Shown in pieces: positions 8,010 through 15,061 of a stretch of 64,000 nt of DNA (within the stretch, counting starts at the first letter, position 1; each line of letters starts with the position of its first letter). The notes under the pieces were generated by a model that saw only the letters and a list, made by a program, of their open reading frames with translations, made no database searches and was not told the origin of the DNA. The position numbers were made by a program, and so were the translations under genes. Origin of the DNA: Parapusillimonas sp013416435 (GTDB lineage: Bacteria > Pseudomonadota > Gammaproteobacteria > Burkholderiales > Burkholderiaceae_B); NCBI RefSeq assembly GCF_052180245.1, contig NZ_CP197474.1, positions 3,410,001-3,474,000 of the forward strand. The letters are read 5' to 3'.

Positions 8010-8041
8010 AAAAAAGAAAGCCCCGCAATAAGTGCGGGGCT
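8010..8041 (-). terminator. Rho-independent terminator after the 8067-8378 gene
   Basis: On the minus strand AGCCCCGCA pairs with TGCGGGGCT around a five-base loop and is followed by TTCTTTTTT. It lies 25 bases past the stop of the gene ending at 8067, which supports that gene being real. Confidence 0.75.
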
Positions 8042-8066
8042 GTCAGGAGGATGAGGCGAAACTGGG

Positions 8067-8378
8067 TCAGCGAGGCCTGTCGCCCAGTACATGCTGCTTC
8101 CACAGGGCGAATGCCTCGTCCGGTCCCAGCTCTGCGAGGATGACGATGGGCTGGCCCCGACGGGCACGCAGCGATGCGAAATACGCTGGCCGGTCGGCGA
8201 TGGCGTTGAGCTTGATGCCCTTTAGGAACAGCAACTGGCGGGGGCGAACTTTGGTGGTAACGCAGGCATGATTGCGCTTGTTTGGGGCAAAAGGGCCAGC
8301 GAAGCGGGCGGACACGGCCAGAAAACCGCGACGAACTACTTGTACTTGCCAGGCGAGGCGAACGGGTGACATCAGCAT
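8067..8378 (-). CDS. Basic ICE protein of unknown function
   Basis: A 103-residue, strongly basic protein (start MLMSPVRLAWQVQVV; an internal ATG at 8372 is also possible). It has no good Shine-Dalgarno, unlike the other ICE genes, and it is the first gene left of the metal-resistance cargo, so its 5' end may have been replaced when the cargo arrived. An intrinsic terminator follows the stop. No family is recognised. That it is expressed is less certain than for its neighbours. Confidence 0.5.
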   Translation of the reverse strand: MLMSPVRLAWQVQVVRRGFLAVSARFAGPFAPNKRNHACVTTKVRPRQLLFLKGIKLNAIADRPAYFASLRARRGQPIVILAELGPDEAFALWKQHVLGDRPR

Positions 8379-8530
8379 ATCGCTATGCGGTAAAGAAGAC
8401 CGTCCTAAAGCTTGCAGGATCCCGGCATAGCTTCATCATCACCTCTCCGTGACGGCTCATTGGAACGAAAAAGGCCAGCATCGCCGTGATGGACTTTCAT
8501 AATTGCCAGGTCAACTGGCTTGCGTGCTGT

Positions 8531-8689
8531 TTATTCACAGCAAGGCATTGCGACGTCGTTGCAGCAATCGCCGCCATCGCAACAGGGCGTTGCAGCAAAA
8601 GCGGCGGTGGGCGCTAGCATGAGGGCCAAGCCGCGGCCGCTCATGCTGGGGGCCGTTCTCTTCAGATTGGTGTCCTGCACCGTGTGCAT
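8531..8689 (-). CDS. Small exported protein with three Cys-Cys pairs, metal-resistance operon
   Basis: A 52-residue protein below usual gene-calling size. The N-terminus has a KR pair (residues 10-11), then an apolar stretch GLALMLAPTAAFAA with a signal-peptidase-like AFA site near residue 32. The mature remainder, about 20 residues, has Cys pairs at 36-37, 42-43 and 50-51 and several acidic residues. It starts 25 bases after the lspA stop in the cadA-lspA direction, which suggests that it is the last gene of that operon and that it binds Cd, Pb or Zn in the periplasm. The start context has only a weak Shine-Dalgarno. Its function is inferred from composition and place; I know no characterised homologue. 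Confidence 0.6.
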   Translation of the reverse strand: MHTVQDTNLKRTAPSMSGRGLALMLAPTAAFAATPCCDGGDCCNDVAMPCCE

Positions 8690-8714
8690 TGCGAATTTCC
8701 GGATCGTCCCAATG

Positions 8715-9215
8715 TCACTGGGACTCCTTTGTGGCGGCCGGGTTCTCCACGCTCATGAACGACTGGGCCACCAGCGCGATCGCCCCGCCCACGATGGCCA
8801 TGTCAGCGATGTTGAAGGCGGGCCAGTGCCAGCCGTGCAGGTGAAAGTCGATGTAGTCGATAACGTGCCCGCGCGTGGCGCGGTCGAACGCGTTGCCCAA
8901 TGCGCCGCCCAGAATGAGGCTGTACGAAAGGCCTTCCGTTTTGCGCAGCGGCCGGGAGAGCAGCCATGCGAGCCATGCCGATATTGCGAACGCGATCGCC
9001 AGAAAAAACCACCGCTGCCAGCCGCCCGCGCCAGCAAGGAAGCTGAACGCCGCGCCGGGATTGAGAGCGTGAACTAGGTTGAAGAATGACGCCACCTCGT
9101 GCGACCAACCCAAGGGAGTTGTCGCGTCAATGTAGCTCTTAGCTGCCTGATCGCCGGCGAATATAACGATCGCGAGTGAGTACCACTGCGTCTTGCGAAG
9201 AGATGGTTCATCCAT
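8715..9215 (-). CDS. lspA: Lipoprotein signal peptidase (signal peptidase II), cargo copy
   Basis: A 166-residue inner-membrane aspartic protease of the LspA family, about the usual length, with four predicted membrane helices. The conserved GNAFDRATRGHVIDYIDF block and FNIADM block carry the two catalytic Asp residues. Such a copy accompanies cadA/pbrA-type ATPases in Cd/Pb-resistance operons, distinct from the chromosomal housekeeping gene. It starts 3 bases after the cadA stop, so it is translationally linked, and is probably expressed from the MerR-type promoter at 12172-12202. Confidence 0.92.
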   Translation of the reverse strand: MDEPSLRKTQWYSLAIVIFAGDQAAKSYIDATTPLGWSHEVASFFNLVHALNPGAAFSFLAGAGGWQRWFFLAIAFAISAWLAWLLSRPLRKTEGLSYSLILGGALGNAFDRATRGHVIDYIDFHLHGWHWPAFNIADMAIVGGAIALVAQSFMSVENPAATKESQ

Positions 9216-9218
9216 TGT

Positions 9219-12131
9219 TCATGCCGCCTTGAACTTCAGGAGGCGCAGCCCATTGACGACAACCAAAAGACTTGCCCCCATGTCAGCGAACACAGCCATC
9301 CACATGGTGGCATGCCCTGTGAACGTCAACGCAAGGAACACCGCCTTGATGCCAAGGGCCAGAACGATGTTCTGCGTGAGGATCGCCGCAGTGCTACGCG
9401 ACAGCCGGATGAAGGCGGGGATCTTGCGCAGGTCGTCGTCCATCAGGGCGACGTCGGCTGTTTCGATCGCGGTGTCGGTGCCGGCCGCGCCCATGGCGAA
9501 GCCGATGTCGGCACGGGCGAGCGCGGGCGAATCGTTGATGCCGTCGCCCACCATGCCCACCTGGCCCTCGCCGCCGACCAGGCTTTCGATGGTCTTGAGC
9601 TTGTCTTCGGGCAGTTGGTCACCACGGGCTTCAGAGATTCCGACCTGGGCAGCGATGGCCGCGGCCGTGTGCTGGTTGTCCCCCGTCAGCATCAGCGTGC
9701 GCACACCCAGCGCCTGCAGGTCGGCCACCGCCTCACGGCTGGTTTCCTTCACGGTGTCGGCCACTGCAAAAATGCCGAGCACGGTCGCATCGTCCATCAG
9801 CAGGATCGCTGTCTTGCCTTGGCGCTCCAGGGTCTCCAGCCGAGCCTGGAGCGTCGCTTCGCTCAGGCCCAGCTCCTGGGCGAGCCTGTGGTTGCCCATG
9901 TGCAACATGCGCCCGGCGACGCGGCCGCGCACGCCGCGGCCAGGCAGCGCCGCGAAGTCGTCGACCTCGTGCAGCGCGATGCCGTCACGGTTCGCCTTGC
10001 GGGCGATGGCCTGAGACACAGGATGGTCCGAGCGTGCCGCGAGGCTTGCGGCCCAGGCGGCAACTTCCTGCGCCTCGCCGATCAGCGGCACGAAGTCGGT
10101 CTGCTCGGGCTTGCCATGTGTGAGTGTGCCGGTCTTGTCCAGGGCCAACGCCTTGAGCTTGCGCCCGCCCTCCAGGTAGACGCCACCCTTGATCAGGATG
10201 CCGCGTCGGGCGGCAGCGGCCAAGCCGCTGACGATGGTGACCGGCGTGGAGATGACCAGAGCGCAGGGGCAGGCGATCACCAGCAGTACCAGGGCCTTGT
10301 AGACCCAGTCAAACCATGCGCCGCCGAAGGCGAGCGGCGGCACGACGGCAACCAGCACGGACACCGCGAACACCGCCGGCGTGTAGACGCGGGCGAACTG
10401 GTCGACGAAGCGCTGCGTGGGCGCACGGCTGCCCTGCGCGGACTCCACGGCATGGATGATGCGCGCGAGCGTCGAGTCGCTGGCGCCTGCGGTCACCTTG
10501 TATTCGAAAGAGCCGGTCTCATTGATGGTTCCGGCGAAGACCTGGTCACCTTCGGCCTTCTCGACGGGCAGGCTCTCGCCGGTGATGGGCGCCTGGTTGA
10601 TGGCCGATCGACCCGAGGTGATCAGGCCGTCCAGTGCGATGCGCTCGCCAGGACGCACGCGGACCACCGCGCCCTTTGCGACCTCCTTGGCCGGCAGCTC
10701 TGTCCATGAGCCATCGGCCTGCCGCACGGTCGCGGTCTCGGGCGCCAAGTCCATCAGCCCCCGAATGGCGTTGCGGGCGCGGTCCAGCGACTTCGCCTCG
10801 ATCACTTCCGCCAACGCGAACAGGAACATGACCATGGCGGCCTCCGGCCAGTGGCCGATCGCCATGCCGCCGGTGACCGCGATGGCCATCAGGGCGTTCA
10901 TGTTCAGGTTGAGGTTCTTCAGCGCGATCCAGCCCTTCTTGTAGGTGCTGAGGCCGCCGGTGAAGATCGAAACCAGTGCCAGCACGATCACGGCCCAATG
11001 ATTGCCGTCGTTGACCCAGTACACGCCTTCGGCGGCCACCGCCGCAACGCCCGAAACCGCCATCGGCCACCAATTGGTCTTGTGCGCGGCCACCGGGGCA
11101 TCGCGCGGCTCATCAGTCCTCTGGACCTCGGCTTCCATGCCCAGCGATTCGATGGCTTCGACTGCCGGCTTGATCGCGTCGGGTGTGTGCCGAACCGTGA
11201 GCGTGCGCTGCATCAGGTTGAAATCCATTCCCTGCACGCCCGGCATGCCTTGCAGCTTGCCGCGGATCAGACTTTCCTCGGTCGGACAGTCCATCTTCGC
11301 GATGCGAAGTACCGTGGTGGCTGTCTGCATGTCCTGCCGCGCAGCCTGCATTCCAATGGAAGCAAGCGCCTTCTCGATCGGCGCTGAGGTCGCCAGCGTG
11401 TGCTGGACTCCCAGCACACGCTGCATCAGATTGAAGTCGAGCGCGGTCACACCCGGCAGCTTGCCCAGCCGGTCGCGGATCAGCGCTTCTTCCGTCGGGC
11501 AATCCATGTTCTCGATCCGGTACGTCACCCGCTCGCCGATCGGCGGCGCGGAAACGGCAGCGGTTGGTTGCTGCTGCAGGGCCGAGGATGGGATCACAGC
11601 CGCGGCTTCGATCGGCCCCGTGTGGCCGAAGGTCTGCTCCTTGGCGCGCATGCCGATCGAGGCCAGGACCTGCTCCATCTGCGCGCGTGCCTGAGCGAGG
11701 TGTTTCACCGACAGGGTGCGCTCAGCGAGGTCGAAGTCGAGGTCCTGAATTCCCTCGACTGCCCCGAGGTGCGAGCGGATGAGTTTCTCCTCGCTCGGGC
11801 AGTCCATGTTCTCGATGCGGTAGGTGGTCGACACGGCGGCGTCTCGGACAGCCTGAGCCTTCATGCCCACCGAATTCAGCGCTTGCTCCAAGGCATCGGC
11901 CGAGACTTCGCGGTGCGAAATGGTCAACAAACGCTGCGGAAGATCGAACAGGAGCCGCTCGACACCGGGCATGCCCTCCAGCGTTCGCCGCACCAGTGCT
12001 TCCTCATTGCGGCAATCCATGTTGCTCACGTGGAAAACGGTGGTTTCAGTGCTGGCCTGCTCACTGGCGCACGCCGTCTGTTGGCCATTGCCGCCGGAGC
12101 AGGCGCATGGGCTGGAAGGTTCTTTGTTCAT
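9219..12131 (-). CDS. cadA: P1B-type Cd/Pb/Zn-translocating ATPase with four N-terminal HMA domains
   Basis: A heavy-metal efflux P-type ATPase of 970 residues. Four HMA domains carry MDCxxEE motifs at about residues 38, 109, 209 and 280. The membrane/catalytic core has TGES near 517, the CPC ion site at 621-623, the phosphorylated Asp in DKTGT at 665, an HP motif (DHPVSQ) and GDGINDSPAL. The start at 12131 is chosen because the -10 box of its promoter overlaps the upstream ATGs at 12173 and 12170, so transcription must begin downstream of them; GAAGAG precedes 12131. Most relatives have one or two HMA domains, so this protein is long. It is divergent from cadR and followed by lspA. Confidence 0.92.
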   Translation of the reverse strand: MNKEPSSPCACSGGNGQQTACASEQASTETTVFHVSNMDCRNEEALVRRTLEGMPGVERLLFDLPQRLLTISHREVSADALEQALNSVGMKAQAVRDAAVSTTYRIENMDCPSEEKLIRSHLGAVEGIQDLDFDLAERTLSVKHLAQARAQMEQVLASIGMRAKEQTFGHTGPIEAAAVIPSSALQQQPTAAVSAPPIGERVTYRIENMDCPTEEALIRDRLGKLPGVTALDFNLMQRVLGVQHTLATSAPIEKALASIGMQAARQDMQTATTVLRIAKMDCPTEESLIRGKLQGMPGVQGMDFNLMQRTLTVRHTPDAIKPAVEAIESLGMEAEVQRTDEPRDAPVAAHKTNWWPMAVSGVAAVAAEGVYWVNDGNHWAVIVLALVSIFTGGLSTYKKGWIALKNLNLNMNALMAIAVTGGMAIGHWPEAAMVMFLFALAEVIEAKSLDRARNAIRGLMDLAPETATVRQADGSWTELPAKEVAKGAVVRVRPGERIALDGLITSGRSAINQAPITGESLPVEKAEGDQVFAGTINETGSFEYKVTAGASDSTLARIIHAVESAQGSRAPTQRFVDQFARVYTPAVFAVSVLVAVVPPLAFGGAWFDWVYKALVLLVIACPCALVISTPVTIVSGLAAAARRGILIKGGVYLEGGRKLKALALDKTGTLTHGKPEQTDFVPLIGEAQEVAAWAASLAARSDHPVSQAIARKANRDGIALHEVDDFAALPGRGVRGRVAGRMLHMGNHRLAQELGLSEATLQARLETLERQGKTAILLMDDATVLGIFAVADTVKETSREAVADLQALGVRTLMLTGDNQHTAAAIAAQVGISEARGDQLPEDKLKTIESLVGGEGQVGMVGDGINDSPALARADIGFAMGAAGTDTAIETADVALMDDDLRKIPAFIRLSRSTAAILTQNIVLALGIKAVFLALTFTGHATMWMAVFADMGASLLVVVNGLRLLKFKAA

Positions 12132-12171
12132 AGATCGCTCTTCATTGACAAGGTTTTCCCCGGATGCCATC

Positions 12172-12202
12172 ATTAGAAAACCTCTAGTAGATATAGAGTC
12201 AA
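12172..12202 (-). promoter_or_regulatory. MerR-type metal-responsive promoter of cadA
   Basis: On the minus strand TTGACT (-35) and TCTAAT (-10) are 19 bases apart, the long spacer typical of MerR-family activation, and an imperfect dyad (ACTCTA...TAGAGG) fills the spacer. It closely resembles the promoter of the pbrA gene as I know it. It lies in the cadA-cadR divergent region. Confidence 0.85.
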
Positions 12203-12222
12203 GTTTTTTATAGGAAGCAACC

Positions 12223-12621
12223 ATGATGCGGATCGGTGAACTGGGCAAGAAGGCAGATTGCTTGGTGCAGACCGTGCGCTTTTACGAGTCAGAAGGCTTG
12301 CTGCCCGAGCCTGCACGTAGCGAGGGCAACTTCAGGCTCTATGACGAAGTCCATTTGCAGCGCTTGCTGTTCATCCGCCGCTGCCGGGCGAAGGACATGA
12401 CGCTGGATGAGATCCGTCAACTGCTGAACTTACGGGATCGGCCAGAGTTGGGCTGCGGCGAGGTGAACGCGCTGGTCGACGCTCATATCGCGCAAGTGCG
12501 GACCAAGATGAAGGAATTGCGCGCCTTGGAGCGCGAGTTAATGGATCTGCGACGCTCCTGCGATAGCGCCCGAACCTCGCGCGAGTGCGGCATTCTCAAC
12601 AGCTTGGCCGAGCCCGCCTGA
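12223..12621 (+). CDS. cadR: Cd(II)/Pb(II)-responsive MerR-family regulator
   Basis: A 132-residue MerR-family regulator. The N-terminal winged helix is about residues 1-70 (IGELGKKADCLVQTVRFYESEGLL), followed by a dimer helix. Cysteines at 78 (ELGCGEVN), 113 and 122 (RECGIL) match the three-Cys metal site of CadR/PbrR, and an extra Cys at 13 is shared with PbrR-type proteins. It is divergent from cadA and must bind the 19-base-spacer promoter between them. It has no long His-rich tail of the kind in Pseudomonas CadR, so PbrR is an equally good name. Confidence 0.9.
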   Translation: MMRIGELGKKADCLVQTVRFYESEGLLPEPARSEGNFRLYDEVHLQRLLFIRRCRAKDMTLDEIRQLLNLRDRPELGCGEVNALVDAHIAQVRTKMKELRALERELMDLRRSCDSARTSRECGILNSLAEPA

Positions 12622-13081
12622 AGCTCGAGCGTGTCATCGGTGCTGGAAGTGATCGGGTCCAGTTCTGAGAGCCACGTGCCGCGCTCCATCATGCGAAAGC
12701 GCGCGGTTCTGACGTTTTGAGACGGCGTGCGACCGAGGGCGTGGCCCACAGGAGCCAGCGCGAGCCGGACGACCTGCGCGCCGCAATCTCCGCCACCTTA
12801 CGGGTTCTCCAGGCCAGACCGAGCATCGCGGCGTGGCTGCGCAGGTGCAGGTGCAGGTGCAGGCCAAGGTAGCAGTGCGCCACGACGCGGCCCGACTCAT
12901 GGGCACGCCACGCAACTCGCGATCGCTTCGCAAGAAGCCGCAAGGCCCGACTCGCGCAAGAATGCGACGTGGGCAAGATCGTATAGCCAGCAGCGCAAGC
13001 GTTTGCCGCTGCTGGCCGGCTCCGGAAGGGATAGACAAGCTGCGGGCCGTAGTCCATTGGAAAGTCCATCTTTCTTGAGTG
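12622..13081. other. Non-coding stretch in the cargo, no intact gene seen
   Basis: About 460 bases between cadR and the desaturase remnant. No frame here looks like a conserved protein. A short run of CAGGTG hexamers lies at about 12845-12865. It is probably debris from cargo rearrangement, possibly including lost parts of the desaturase gene. Confidence 0.5.
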
Positions 13082-13545
13082 TCACTCTTTGGCGCCCAGC
13101 GTGTGCTTTTGCGACCGGAAAGCGCTGAACAAGTGGCCCCCGGGCATCCAGAAATCGCCGTAGTTGACTTGGGCGTCTTCGTGCTCACGCTTGTGATGCC
13201 AGCGATGGGCTTCAGCCACCCCGATCAACAATCCCAACGGCCCGACCCGGTATCCCAGATTGGAGTGCTGGAAGGCCAGATGCACGACCAAGAAGCCGAG
13301 CCATGCGCCGACGGCCAACCACAGCTTGGAACGCCGCTACTGGCTCAACGGGGAGTGGAAAGGCCGCCCGCCCTCTAGCAAGGCGGCACAAGCGAGCGCG
13401 ACGATCACTGTGAGTAGCTCCGTCGGCAAAGACGGCCGGCCGGTCGCGAGCTCGCCGAAGAGCACAACCGCAGTGGCGCCACGGATCAGTGGATAGCAGC
13501 CATACCGGATGACAGTCGCAATGAAGGGGGCGCATTGGTGCTCAT
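13082..13545 (-). pseudogene. Sterol desaturase/fatty acid hydroxylase, degraded
   Basis: Remnant of a fatty-acid-hydroxylase-superfamily gene of the kind often found in Cd/Pb-resistance cargo. The ATG at 13545 begins a frame that hits a stop after 19 codons. A shifted frame gives APFIATVIRYGCYPLI and continues to an in-frame TAG. After the TAG the same frame resumes with WLGFLVVHLAFQHSN and the histidine-rich HRWHHKREHEDAQ motif, stopping at 13082. Most of the middle, with the other His boxes, is missing. It therefore has a frameshift near the start, a nonsense codon and an internal deletion. Its promoter (13572-13603) still looks intact. Confidence 0.75.
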
Positions 13546-13571
13546 CTGTTCTGTCCTAAAGCTCTGACTGG

Positions 13572-13603
13572 ATTGGAAAACCTTCTAGCTACGGTAGAGT
13601 CAA
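13572..13603 (-). promoter_or_regulatory. Second cad/pbr-type promoter
   Basis: On the minus strand TTGACT and TCCAAT are separated by 20 bases with a spacer very like the cadA one (CTAC...CTAGAAGG against CTAT...CTAGAGG). It faces the degraded desaturase. It suggests that CadR once controlled this gene; the one-base-longer spacer may weaken it. Confidence 0.65.
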
Positions 13604-13702
13604 GGGCGTCCGGGAAGACCCTGTGGCAAGTTCGTTGCATCTGCGCCTTGACTCTCCAGCCGCTACAGGCTTCAGCATCCATCGATTTGGAAGGAACAAT
13701 GC

Positions 13703-14338
13703 ATGGCTGAAAACCACAGAAATCACGAAAACGACGAGTTGGGCCGCCTAGATGCGAGCGATGCGAAGGACCGAAAGATTCTTCTGACTGTGTTGCTGAT
13801 CAACCTGACGCAGTCCGCCGCCGGCATTGCCCTTGGCATCTGGGCTGGCTCTACGGCGCTGATGGGCGCCGGGTTGGACAACCTCGCCGATGCGTCGGTC
13901 TATGCGGTTAGCCTGTATGCCGTCGGTCGTGCGGCAACGGTCAAGGTGGGCGCGGCCCGCTTGTCGGGTTTCTTGCTAATCGGCCTGGCCGCGCTGCTGC
14001 TGTTGGAAGTCCTACGCCGCTTCGCTGGAGGGGAAGAGCCTGTCGGCCCAGCCATGATGGCCATGGCCGCGCTGAACGCGGCTTTGAACCTAGTGTGCCT
14101 CAGACTACTGCGCCGCCATCGCGGGGAAGATGTGAACTTCAAGGCGTCAGCGATCTTTACCAGCAACGACTCCATCGTCAATGGTGCGATTGTGCTGTCC
14201 GGGGTGCTGGTGATGGGGTTCGGGTCGAACATCCCGGATCTGGTGCTGGGCGTCATCGTGGCCGCAATCGCAGCGAATGGGGGGCGGGAAATCCTGCGCG
14301 AAGCATCGGAAACAGCTCGCCGTAAGGCGGGCACATAA
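13703..14338 (+). CDS. CDF-family cation transporter-like membrane protein
   Basis: A 211-residue protein of the cation diffusion facilitator family (CzcD-like), shorter than full CDF exporters and lacking the cytoplasmic C-terminal domain. Membrane segments run from about residue 25. GLDNLADASVYAVSLYAVG carries the Asp-x-x-x-Asp type TM2 site, and SNDSIVNGAIVLSGVLV the TM5 site. It is divergent from the desaturase remnant and is probably the last gene of the metal cargo. Substrate (Zn, Cd, Co or Pb) is not decidable from sequence. The ATG at 13703 has GGAAGGAAC upstream. Confidence 0.8.
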   Translation: MAENHRNHENDELGRLDASDAKDRKILLTVLLINLTQSAAGIALGIWAGSTALMGAGLDNLADASVYAVSLYAVGRAATVKVGAARLSGFLLIGLAALLLLEVLRRFAGGEEPVGPAMMAMAALNAALNLVCLRLLRRHRGEDVNFKASAIFTSNDSIVNGAIVLSGVLVMGFGSNIPDLVLGVIVAAIAANGGREILREASETARRKAGT

Positions 14339-15061
14339 GGCATGTTTTCGCCCAGTTCATCCCGAGGTTTACCTCTGCAAAAGAGGTAGTCCAGCCTTTG
14401 GGCTACGGCCTCGGCTGCAGCCGAGCGTACCATTGGCGATGGCCGCGCGATAGGCGGGCATGCCGTTCTCGACCTCCGTCTGCCGTACAGCAGCGGTGCG
14501 CAAGGTTGAGGGTGCATGTCGTCTCTCCTGTTCGTGTGGCCCAGGCCAATGGCCGGGCCGGGACGTTGATGGGCAGGAGAATGGCGCCGAAGGCCCAACG
14601 GCCTTCGGCTCGGGAGAAAAGAGGAACCACCCGTGGGCTGATTGGCAGGCCCGGTCGTCGCTAGAACCGTCTGCTCATCAAGCAATCACACCCGGCCCAT
14701 GTCGTGGCTGGGGCCGGCATCGTCTGGCGCACATCCGCGCACAAAGGGAGCCCGTTTTTGCACCGGCGGGCACCGGCACCGATTACCGCTGACCACGAAG
14801 GGTCTCCCGGTGGCTCGTGCAGCCTGGCAAGCCACCGGGAGACCCTTCGCAGAGGGCGGAAGAAACGCAGATCAACAGAACGCGCGTGGTGCGGCTCGCA
14901 GAGAAGCTACCTTCAGGTCCCGCGGCCGGGGACGGCTGGGCGGGACGCGCACACGGATCAAGAAGGCGTTGCGCGCTGGGCGTCCCGCAGGGCATGCGGC
15001 GGAGTGCGGGACAGGGGCCACGCCGCCGAAGGCGGGCACGGCTCACGGGGAACGGGGGCGG
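14339..15061. other. ICE non-coding stretch between cargo and topB
   Basis: About 720 bases with no convincing intact gene. On the minus strand an AGGAG and ATG near 14516 open a frame that only makes a plausible ICE-like peptide (VENGMPAYRAAIANG) if one base is removed, so a broken gene end may lie at about 14390-14516, where the cargo joins the backbone. A perfect 20-bp inverted repeat is at 14796-14849. Confidence 0.5.
14796..14849. repeat. Perfect 20-bp inverted repeat downstream of topB
   Basis: The arms 14796-14815 and 14830-14849 (CGAAGGGTCTCCCGGTGGCT and its exact complement) are separated by 14 bases. As RNA it would form a very stable hairpin. There is no T-run on either side, so a simple intrinsic terminator is not supported; a processed hairpin, a retroregulator or a protein-bound site are alternatives. 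Confidence 0.75.

Noticed and set aside
12845..12865. CAGGTG hexamer run as a possible CRISPR or regulatory repeat
   Set aside because: Only about four contiguous units without spacers; simple slippage repeat in a degraded region.
14390..14516. Small ICE gene on the minus strand with an AGGAG start
   Set aside because: It only yields a plausible peptide if a frameshift is assumed; kept as a possible remnant in the gap description and not called as a gene.
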